From assembly GCA_002438075.1 (NCBI GenBank), contig DJSQ01000083.1, forward strand, positions 1,180 through 23,271: a stretch of 22,092 nt of DNA, in the 5' to 3' direction. Within the stretch, counting starts at the first letter, position 1. Every line of letters starts with the position of its first letter. The DNA comes from Clostridiales bacterium UBA6330. Its GTDB lineage: Bacteria > Bacillota > Clostridia > Oscillospirales > CAG-272. A model generated the notes under the pieces. That model was given only the letters and a program-made list of their open reading frames with translations. It was not told where the DNA came from and made no database searches. This document shows, in pieces, positions 13,314 through 20,054 of the stretch. The translations under genes and the position numbers were made by a program.

Positions 13314-14717
13314 ATGCCGACCGTTCCCGTTATTCCCGAAACCATCACCGTTCACCTCGGCGCGCCGCAATCGAACGCCGCCAATGTGACGGTCCCGTTC
13401 CTTGACTACATCGCAAATGTCGCTTCCAGCGAAATTTACCCCACATGGCCCGAAAACGCCATCCGCGCCAACATTTACGCGCAGGTGTCGTTTGCGCTGA
13501 ACCGCGTCTGGACCGAATACTACCGCACGCGCGGCTACGATTTCGACATCACAAACAACACCGCCTACGACCAAGCGTTCGTAAACGGGCGGGAGACCTT
13601 TGAAAACGTGCGCAGGATTGCCTCCGAGCTGTTCGACGACTATATCCGCCGTGAGGGCAGTGTTGCGCCGCTGTTCGCGCAATATTGCAACGGCACCACC
13701 GTGACCTGCAACGGGCTTTCCCAATGGGGCACGGTCACGCTTGCCAACCGCGGGATGACCCCGTTTGAGATTCTGCAATACTACTACGGCGACAACATCG
13801 AGCTGGTGCGCGATGCGCCCGTTGAGGGTGTGGGACCGAGCGTGCCGTCCGCCCCACTCCGTCTCGGTACGGTCAACGACGATGTGCGGACCGTACAGAT
13901 TCGCCTGAACCGCATTTCCAACAACTACCCCTCCATTCCGAAAATTCTTGCCACCGACGGCAGATTCGGAGAGGACACCGAGGCGGCGGTCCGCCGTTTT
14001 CAGGAAATCTTCAATCTTGATCCGGACGGTATCGTCGGAAAATCGACGTGGTACACCATCCAGAACGTTTATATCGGGGTCAAGAAGCTGACCGATCTGA
14101 GCGCGGAGAGCATCCCCGAGGGCGAGGTCACGCCGATTTTCCCCGAGGTGCTCAAGGAGGGCGACAGCGGCAACTACGTCTATAATCTGCAATACCTGCT
14201 CAACTATGTCGGGCAATACTACGACACCATCCCCGTTATCGCGGTGGACGGCGTGTTCGGTCCCGAAACGCTCGCGGCGGTCAAGGCGCTCCAGCGGACC
14301 TTCGGGCTTACCGAGGACGGCATTGTCGGGGTCAGGACCTGGAACGCGCTTTACGATGCGTATCTCGGCATCATCCGCACCATCCCGACCCAGTACACCG
14401 AGGGCGTGACCGTCCCCTACCCGGGGGCGCCGCTCCGCGTGGGGTCGGATTCGGACTATGTGCGCCTGTTGCAGGAATACCTGAACTACATTGCGCAGTC
14501 CTATCCGTCGATTCCGACGGTCAACCCGACGGGCTATTTCGGTCCGCGCACCGAGGAGGCTGTCATCGCCTTCAAGCGGGAGTTCGGTCTGCCCGATGCA
14601 AACGGCGGCGTGGTGGACGCAACGGTCTGGAACGCCGTGACCGACATTTACAACACGCTTTATATCGGCGCGCGGCTGAATGACGGGCAATACCCGGGCT
14701 ACGCGCTCGGGCAATAA
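13314..14717 (+). CDS. SpoIID-domain protein with three peptidoglycan-binding domains
   Basis: The 467-residue protein has a SpoIID/LytB-like domain (about 5-165). It has VASSEIYPTWPENAIRANIY around candidate catalytic Glu40, and NGLSQWGTVTLANRGMTPFE at 133-152 with an EILQYYYG end. Three PG_binding_1 repeats follow (about 180-255, 276-355, 371-453), each with DGxFGxxTxxAVxxFQ-like motifs. Canonical SpoIID is a transglycosylase that trims peptidoglycan during engulfment and is membrane-anchored; this protein has no signal peptide or anchor and replaces the GHGxGxSQ His by Cys132-Asn. Two cysteines (125, 132) might bind zinc. It has a perfect AAGGAGG 9 nt before the ATG. Action from the mother-cell cytoplasm on the spore surface is inferred. 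Confidence 0.8.
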   Translation: MPTVPVIPETITVHLGAPQSNAANVTVPFLDYIANVASSEIYPTWPENAIRANIYAQVSFALNRVWTEYYRTRGYDFDITNNTAYDQAFVNGRETFENVRRIASELFDDYIRREGSVAPLFAQYCNGTTVTCNGLSQWGTVTLANRGMTPFEILQYYYGDNIELVRDAPVEGVGPSVPSAPLRLGTVNDDVRTVQIRLNRISNNYPSIPKILATDGRFGEDTEAAVRRFQEIFNLDPDGIVGKSTWYTIQNVYIGVKKLTDLSAESIPEGEVTPIFPEVLKEGDSGNYVYNLQYLLNYVGQYYDTIPVIAVDGVFGPETLAAVKALQRTFGLTEDGIVGVRTWNALYDAYLGIIRTIPTQYTEGVTVPYPGAPLRVGSDSDYVRLLQEYLNYIAQSYPSIPTVNPTGYFGPRTEEAVIAFKREFGLPDANGGVVDATVWNAVTDIYNTLYIGARLNDGQYPGYALGQ

Positions 14718-14730
14718 GGAGGCAGAGCGC

Positions 14731-15261
14731 ATGGAACCAACCGAAAACACCCCGATTGCGGCAGTCCTGAATTTGCAAACCTATCTGCGGCAGATTTCCT
14801 ACGACACCCCGGGGATGACACAGCCGCCCGTCAACGGCAGCTTCGGCTACGCGACCCAGCGGTCGCTGGAGGAATTTCAGGCGGCGCACGACCTGCCCGT
14901 GAACGGCATGGCAGACCAAGCCACATGGGAGGCGCTCTACGATGCCTACCGCGCGTCTCTCACGGCAAACGGTCCGCGCGAGCGGATGGATATCTTTCCG
15001 CGCACACCGTCGGGCGGAACGCTGGAAACGGGCAGTCGCGGCTTTGCGGTTGCGGCGCTCCAGCAGATGCTGAGCCGCTTGGAGGAGAAATACGGCTCCA
15101 TCGGGAAGGTGGAGGTAACGGGCGAATTCACCCCTGCCACCGCCGACGCGGTCAAGGCATTTCAGCGTTGCAACGCATTCTCCCCCACAGGCGTTGTCAC
15201 CGATGCCGTCTGGGATTCGATGGCGCACCAGTATAATATCCTGTTTATCACCTCGAGATAA
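14731..15261 (+). CDS. Two-domain peptidoglycan-binding protein
   Basis: This 176-residue protein consists of two PG_binding_1-type domains. The first (about 8-75) contains PVNGSFGYATQRSLEEFQ and ends WEALYDAYR. The second (about 95-172) contains GSRGFAVAALQQML and TADAVKAFQRCNAF and ends WDSMAHQYN. No catalytic domain, signal peptide or membrane segment is present, so it probably works only as a binding or bridging protein. The ATG at 14731 has AAGGAGG 8 nt upstream, located just after the stop of the SpoIID-type gene. Its repeats are close in style to those of that protein, suggesting a shared origin by domain duplication. A short stem follows its stop. Confidence 0.85.
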   Translation: MEPTENTPIAAVLNLQTYLRQISYDTPGMTQPPVNGSFGYATQRSLEEFQAAHDLPVNGMADQATWEALYDAYRASLTANGPRERMDIFPRTPSGGTLETGSRGFAVAALQQMLSRLEEKYGSIGKVEVTGEFTPATADAVKAFQRCNAFSPTGVVTDAVWDSMAHQYNILFITSR

Positions 15262-15266
15262 AACGA

Positions 15267-15292
15267 AACAGGCTTCCGTCAGGGAGCCTGTT
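15267..15292. terminator. Bidirectional terminator between convergent genes
   Basis: Eight-bp arms at 15267-15274 and 15285-15292 surround a 10-nt loop. The stem lies 5 nt after the stop of the plus-strand peptidoglycan-binding gene and overlaps the end of the convergent Lnt gene. T-rich stretches on both outer sides are moderate, not ideal. It likely serves both directions. Confidence 0.65.
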
Positions 15293-16874
15293 CTTCATGT
15301 GCTTTTCTTTTCCGTAAAATCCATTCCAATGTCGGCGCGGTCAGCAGGAACGCGAGGCAGAGGTAGACGAACAGGTTCCCCACGCAAGCATAAAAAGTCT
15401 TGTCTGTGCGGAATTCCACGGAGCGCACCTCGTAGCCGTCAACCAAAGCGCCAATCTGCGCGGTGGAGCGTCCATAGCGCGTAATGACATCGGAAATACC
15501 CGTATTCGCCGCACGGACATAGGTCCTCCCCGTTTCAATCGCCCGCAGCTGTGCCTGATACAAATGCTGGCGGACTGCCGCGGAATCGTAGAACCACGAA
15601 TCGTTACTGGAGATAATCATCAGCGCCGCACCGTCCCGCACGCTGTCGCGCGCCAGCCCCTCATAGATGGAATCGAAGCAAATCAGCGAGCCGACCTTGC
15701 CCCACGGGGTTTCAAACAGTGCCGATCCGCTCCCCGCCGTGAGGTCATCGTCCAGCGCCGAAAGCTCCGCAAGCGGCGGAATCAGCGTTGTAATCAGCTC
15801 CCGCATGGGGACATACTCCCCGAACGGGACCAGATGCCGCTTATCATAGCGCGCCTCGGCGGAAAAGCCGTCCTCGGGGGTGACGAGGAACAGCGAGTTG
15901 TATTCGCGGCTCTCCTCGTCGGTCCAGAGCGCGCCCACAATCAGCGTCACGTTGCAGTCCCGTGACAGCTCCTCCAGCCAGACGGTCAGCGGGCGGTTCA
16001 GGCTCAGGTCATAGGGCAGTGCCGTTTCGGGCCAGACCACCAGCGTTGCGCCCTTCTCCGCCGCCCGCCGCGTCATGCCGCCGTAGATATCCAGCGTATT
16101 TTGGTAGCTGTCGGGGCTCCATTTGTCATGGGAATTGATGTTTCCCTGAATGATGGCAGCATTGGTCTCCACCGCACCGATTTTGCGCGGCAGATTCATC
16201 CGCAGAAGCCCGAACAGATGGTTGCAGGCAAACAGCCCGACCGCCAGCGTGACGCACAGCACACGCTTGGGTTGGGTCATAATCGCCATTGCAAGCAGGG
16301 CGTTGAAGGCAACCAGCAGGAAGGTGATGAAATAGGACCCGAACAGCGAGGCGCTTTGCAAAAGGGTCAACAGCTTGATTTGCCCGATGCAGAGCCGCCC
16401 CCACGGGACCCCCGTCCACGTCAGCGTGGAGGACCACTCAAACACGACCCAGAGCGCCGCAAAAAGAAACGGCTTTGCAAGCGGATACCGTTTGACAGCC
16501 CGCGTCCGACAGAGCGCCGCAAAGCCGAGGAACATCAGCCCCCCGGGGAGCGCCTGTAGGAGGGTCAGCCCGAGCCACCCCGCGATGATGACCGCAACCG
16601 ATGCGCCGTTCCCCAGCCCCACAAAGTCCAGCGGGTAGAGGTAAACGAACCAGTGGTACAGGATGAAGTAAAAGACGAACACGGTGAAAAAGCCGTAGCG
16701 GTAAGCCCTCCACAGGCTCACGCCGCGGTCGGTCAGGCGGTAGAGCGCCAACGCAATCGGAACCATCGTCAGCCATTCCTGCATTCCAACCTGCGGAAAA
16801 ATCAGCGTCAGCGCCGTCAGCGCCGCGCCCAATGCGAGAAAGCCGCGCAGAAGCCATGCCTCCCGTTTTGTCAT
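15279..16874 (-). CDS. lnt: Apolipoprotein N-acyltransferase
   Basis: This 531-residue membrane protein has about six N-terminal hydrophobic helices (1-225), an extracytoplasmic nitrilase-fold domain (about 235-490) and a final membrane helix (500-520). The catalytic triad is intact: Glu283 in WPETALP, Lys345 in YDKRHLVPFGEY and Cys399 in SLICFDSIYEG, matching Glu267, Lys335 and Cys387 of E. coli Lnt. It transfers an acyl chain to the N-terminal Cys of diacylated lipoproteins. The ATG at 16874 has GGGAGGA 6 nt upstream; a start at 16928 would lie inside the RluA-type gene. It follows that gene by 26 nt, so they are probably cotranscribed. Lnt is less usual in low-GC Gram-positive bacteria. 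Confidence 0.95.
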   Translation of the reverse strand: MTKREAWLLRGFLALGAALTALTLIFPQVGMQEWLTMVPIALALYRLTDRGVSLWRAYRYGFFTVFVFYFILYHWFVYLYPLDFVGLGNGASVAVIIAGWLGLTLLQALPGGLMFLGFAALCRTRAVKRYPLAKPFLFAALWVVFEWSSTLTWTGVPWGRLCIGQIKLLTLLQSASLFGSYFITFLLVAFNALLAMAIMTQPKRVLCVTLAVGLFACNHLFGLLRMNLPRKIGAVETNAAIIQGNINSHDKWSPDSYQNTLDIYGGMTRRAAEKGATLVVWPETALPYDLSLNRPLTVWLEELSRDCNVTLIVGALWTDEESREYNSLFLVTPEDGFSAEARYDKRHLVPFGEYVPMRELITTLIPPLAELSALDDDLTAGSGSALFETPWGKVGSLICFDSIYEGLARDSVRDGAALMIISSNDSWFYDSAAVRQHLYQAQLRAIETGRTYVRAANTGISDVITRYGRSTAQIGALVDGYEVRSVEFRTDKTFYACVGNLFVYLCLAFLLTAPTLEWILRKRKAHEEQAP

Positions 16875-16900
16875 GTCTCGTCCTCCCTTCTTTTCCTGTT

Positions 16901-17863
16901 TTACATTCCGAACTCCCGCAGAAACCAAATCTTTGCGGGGTCCAATTCTACGGTCTTGCCGTCCAGATACCCGAGCGGTCCCGTCCCGTCGCGGAAGCGG
17001 AACTGCAAGCGATAGGCGTAAAGCGCCTGAAATTTGTAGCCCTTTGCACGGTCCGCGCGGTTGATGCCGTACTTCCCGTCCCCCAGAAGCGGGTGCCCGA
17101 TGTGCGCAAGATGCGCGCGAATCTGGTGCGTGCGTCCAGTCACCAGCTCCACCTCCAAAAGGGTCAGGTCCCCCTTCTCCCGCACCACGCGGTACTTGGT
17201 GATAATCTCCTTGTACCCCGCCCGCTTCGTGTCGCTGACCGTTACGGTGTTGTTCGCGGCGTCCTTGCGCAGATACCCGTGCAGAGTGTCCGCCTGCTTC
17301 GGCATTTTTCCGTGGACCACGCAGTAATAGAACTTCCGCACCTCATCGTTGCGGATTTTTTCGTTCATTTCCCGCAGGGCAACCGCGTTTTTCGCGGCAA
17401 TCACGATGCCGCCCGTGTTGCGGTCGATGCGGTTGCAGAGCGCGGGAGAGAAGGACTGCTCGGCGGCGGGGTCGTACTCTCCCTTCTGCGTCAGGTACGC
17501 CTTGACGTGCAGAATCAGGGTATTCTCCCCCGCGGCGGTGTCCTCGTGGACCAGCACCCCGGGGCGCTTGTTGAGCAGGAGGATGTTTTCGTCCTCGTAC
17601 ACGATATCCAGCTTCGGCGCAATCCGCAGAGCGGCGCCGCTGTCCTGCTCGGGCGAGCCGAAGAATTCATCGCGGATGAACAGCTGTACCTCGTCCCCCT
17701 CGCAGAGCATTTGGTTCTGCTCGGCGCGCGCGCGGTTGAGCTTGATTTTTTTCGTGCGGATATACTTGTACATCAGCGACTGCGGAAGCCCCTTGACCGC
17801 TTTGGAAAGGAATTTGTCAAGCCGCTGTCCAGCATCGTTTTTTCCGATTTTCAGGATTCTCAT
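16901..17863 (-). CDS. RluA-family 23S rRNA-type pseudouridine synthase
   Basis: The 320-residue protein has an N-terminal S4 RNA-binding domain (about 13-62: QRLDKFLSKAV) and an RluA-type catalytic domain with NRIDRNTGGIVI, where Asp147 is the catalytic residue. GRTHQIRAHLAHIGHPLLGD near 243-262 is a further family signature. Architecture fits RluC/RluD-type enzymes that isomerise uridines in large-subunit rRNA; the exact site cannot be called. The start ATG at 17863 matches the expected N-terminus, but no ribosome binding site is visible because a strong hairpin (17878-17904) ends 14 nt upstream and the gap is T/A-rich. Expression may come from read-through, a leaderless transcript or an unusual start. 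Confidence 0.92.
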   Translation of the reverse strand: MRILKIGKNDAGQRLDKFLSKAVKGLPQSLMYKYIRTKKIKLNRARAEQNQMLCEGDEVQLFIRDEFFGSPEQDSGAALRIAPKLDIVYEDENILLLNKRPGVLVHEDTAAGENTLILHVKAYLTQKGEYDPAAEQSFSPALCNRIDRNTGGIVIAAKNAVALREMNEKIRNDEVRKFYYCVVHGKMPKQADTLHGYLRKDAANNTVTVSDTKRAGYKEIITKYRVVREKGDLTLLEVELVTGRTHQIRAHLAHIGHPLLGDGKYGINRADRAKGYKFQALYAYRLQFRFRDGTGPLGYLDGKTVELDPAKIWFLREFGM

Positions 17864-17877
17864 AGAAAGTATAAAGC

Positions 17878-17904
17878 GCGGAGAGACGCAGACCGTCTCT
17901 CCGC
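17878..17904 (-). terminator. Hairpin between upp and the RluA-type gene
   Basis: A perfect 11-bp stem (17878-17888 with 17894-17904, 5-nt loop) lies 19 nt after the upp stop. On the minus strand it is followed by CTTTATACTTTCT, a weak T-tract, then the ATG of the next gene. It could be a partial terminator that lowers downstream expression. Confidence 0.7.
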
Positions 17905-17923
17905 TCTCCTTCGGTGATGTTGC

Positions 17924-18553
17924 TCAGAGGGTACCGAAGATACGGTCGCCCGCATCTCCCAGACCCGGGATGATATAGGCGTGGTCGTTCAGGCACTCAT
18001 CCAGCGCGGCGGTGTAGATGTCCACATCGGGATGCGCCTCCTGCACCTTCTTCACGCCCTCGGGCGCAGCAACCAGGCACATGAAGCGGATGTGCTTGCA
18101 GCCCCGCTTCTTGAGCATATGGAGCGCATCGATGGCGGAGCCGCCGGTTGCCAGCATCGGGTCGACCAGAATGACGATACGGTCATCGATGTCGGGCGGG
18201 AGCTTGCAGTAATACTCCACGGGCAGGTGCGTTGAGGGGTCACGGTACAGACCGATGTGACCGACCTTTGCAACGGGAATCAGGCTGAGCAGTCCGTCCA
18301 CCATTCCGAGCCCTGCGCGCAGGATCGGAACAATCGCCAGCTTCTTGCCGGAAATCATTTTGGCGGTCATCTTGGTGATCGGGGTCTCGATGTTGACCTC
18401 CTCCAGCGGCAGATCGCGGGTCAGCTCATAGCCCATGAGCATGGCAATCTCCTCCAGAAGCTCGCGGAAGTCCTTGGAGCCGGTTTTCTTGTTCCGCATG
18501 ATGGACAGCTTGTGTGTGATCAACGGGTGGTCGATGATGTGCAATTCACTCAT
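17924..18553 (-). CDS. upp: Uracil phosphoribosyltransferase
   Basis: This 209-residue protein makes UMP from uracil and PRPP in pyrimidine salvage. It has the PRPP loop VDPMLATGGSA at 130-140, the PILRAGLGMVDGL segment at 76-88, and the C-terminal uracil-binding YIIPGLGDAGDRIFGT. Length and start (MSELHIIDHPLITHKL) are typical. The frame runs open to 18718, but the ATG at 18553 has AAGGAG 7 nt upstream and the promoter lies between. No PyrR site or riboswitch is seen in the short leader. Confidence 0.98.
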   Translation of the reverse strand: MSELHIIDHPLITHKLSIMRNKKTGSKDFRELLEEIAMLMGYELTRDLPLEEVNIETPITKMTAKMISGKKLAIVPILRAGLGMVDGLLSLIPVAKVGHIGLYRDPSTHLPVEYYCKLPPDIDDRIVILVDPMLATGGSAIDALHMLKKRGCKHIRFMCLVAAPEGVKKVQEAHPDVDIYTAALDECLNDHAYIIPGLGDAGDRIFGTL

Positions 18554-18583
18554 AACAGTTCTCCTTTTTGGATTATCGTAACA

Positions 18584-18612
18584 ATTATACATCCCTTTTC
18601 CCGATTTTTCAA
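18584..18612 (-). promoter_or_regulatory. Sigma-A promoter of upp
   Basis: On the minus strand TTGAAA (18612-18607), a 17-bp spacer and a perfect TATAAT (18589-18584) are present. Transcription would start near 18577, giving a leader of about 24 nt before the ATG at 18553. Confidence 0.8.
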
Positions 18613-18652
18613 GACCTAAATGCAAATTCCCGCATTTTTTTTGCAAAATTCC

Positions 18653-18681
18653 TTTACTTTCGGCGGGAAAGGTGATAAAAT
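18653..18681 (+). promoter_or_regulatory. Possible promoter of the mtaB operon
   Basis: TTTACT (18653-18658), 17-bp spacer and TAAAAT (18676-18681), the latter preceded by TGA as an extended -10. Each hexamer differs from consensus, so this is a weaker promoter than others here. The divergent upp promoter lies about 40 bp away. Confidence 0.45.
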
Positions 18682-18716
18682 ATAGAATGAGATACTGTTT
18701 CCCGAAAGGAGCTTCC

Positions 18717-20051
18717 ATGTCACAACCTGATTTTTCGGGCTATACGGTCGGGTTTGTCACCCTCGGCTGTAAGGTCAACCAATACGAAACCGAGGCGATT
18801 GCCGAGCGCTTTGCCGCCGCGGGCTTTGCACTCGCCCGCGGCGCGGACGACTGCGACATCACCGTTATCAACACCTGCACGGTCACATCGGAATCCGACC
18901 GCAAGGCGCGGCAGATGATTCGCCGCGCCATCCAACGCAACCCGAACGGCTACATTCTGGTCACGGGATGCCTGACGCAGACCTCGCCCGAGCAGGTTGC
19001 CGCCATTGCGGGCGTGGACTTCGTTTGCGGCAATACCGACAAGCAGGCGGTGGTCGAGGCGGCAAAGCGGCTCGTCCGACAGGGGCACAAGAACGCGGTC
19101 CCCGAGATTTTTCACAGGAGCCTTGACGGGAGCGGATTTGAGGAGATGTCGGTCACCCGCTTTGACCGCACCCGCGCCTACATCAAGATTGAGGACGGCT
19201 GTGAGAACAAATGCGCCTACTGCATCATTCCCGCCGCGCGCGGTCCCGTCCGCTCCAAGCGCCCCGAGGCGGTATTGGACGAGGTGCGGGCACTGGTTGC
19301 GGGCGGATGCCGCGAGGTGGTGCTGACGGGAATCGAAACCGCCTCCTACGGGCGCGATCTGGAGGACTGCGACCTTGCCGACCTCCTTGCATTGGTTGAC
19401 CGCGTGGAGGGGCTGGAGCGGGTCCGTCTCGGCTCTCTTGACCCCTCGCTGATGAAGCAGACATTTGTTGACCGCATTGCGGGACTGCGGACCCTCACCC
19501 CGCATTTTCATCTCTCGATGCAAAGCGGCTCGGACACGGTGCTGGCGCGGATGAAGCGGAAGTACAACAGCCGCATGGCGCTGGAGGGGATGGAGCGTTT
19601 GCGCCGCGCCCTGCCGCGCGTGCAGTTCACCACCGACATGATTGTGGGCTTTCCGCAGGAGACCGATGCGGAGTTTGCCGAAACGCTTGACTTTGCGCGG
19701 CGGGCACGCTTTCTGATGATTCACGTATTCCGCTACTCCCGCCGTGCGGGGACGGTTGCCGCCGCAATGAGCGGGCAGGTACCCGAGCCGATCAAGGCGG
19801 AGCGCTCACGGCTCCTCTCGGAGGTTGAGACGGGCATCCGAAAGGAAATTCTGGACGGCATGACGGGGCAGACGCGCTCGGTCCTGTTTGAGGACGCGGA
19901 GGGCGGCAGACGCTTCGGGCACACACCGGAATTTTTTGAGGTATCGGTCCCCGCCGCAGGCACCGAGCACGGCGCGGTACGGCAGGTACGGATAGACGGA
20001 AACGACGGGACCGTTTGCAGTGGCACGGTCTTGGAAGAAACGGAGGATTGA
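18717..20051 (+). CDS. mtaB: tRNA t6A methylthiotransferase MtaB
   Basis: The 444-residue protein converts t6A to ms2t6A at position 37 of ANN-decoding tRNAs. It has the N-terminal MTTase domain with three cluster cysteines (Cys18 in TLGCKVNQYE, Cys54 in NTCTVT, Cys85 in TGCLTQ), the radical SAM motif with Cys162, Cys166 and Cys169 in CENKCAYC, and a C-terminal TRAM-like domain (about 385-440). GCKVNQYE and the overall length favour MtaB over MiaB or RimO. The ATG at 18717 has AAAGGAG 5 nt upstream. It is the first gene of an operon with the PurL-like gene, which starts 3 nt after its stop. Confidence 0.95.
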   Translation: MSQPDFSGYTVGFVTLGCKVNQYETEAIAERFAAAGFALARGADDCDITVINTCTVTSESDRKARQMIRRAIQRNPNGYILVTGCLTQTSPEQVAAIAGVDFVCGNTDKQAVVEAAKRLVRQGHKNAVPEIFHRSLDGSGFEEMSVTRFDRTRAYIKIEDGCENKCAYCIIPAARGPVRSKRPEAVLDEVRALVAGGCREVVLTGIETASYGRDLEDCDLADLLALVDRVEGLERVRLGSLDPSLMKQTFVDRIAGLRTLTPHFHLSMQSGSDTVLARMKRKYNSRMALEGMERLRRALPRVQFTTDMIVGFPQETDAEFAETLDFARRARFLMIHVFRYSRRAGTVAAAMSGQVPEPIKAERSRLLSEVETGIRKEILDGMTGQTRSVLFEDAEGGRRFGHTPEFFEVSVPAAGTEHGAVRQVRIDGNDGTVCSGTVLEETED

Positions 20052-20054
20052 ACC

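Noticed and set aside
12993..14750. 585-residue minus-strand open frame opposite the SpoIID-type gene
   Set aside because: The plus-strand frames show clear SpoIID and PG-binding motifs and ideal ribosome binding sites; the antisense frame shows none.
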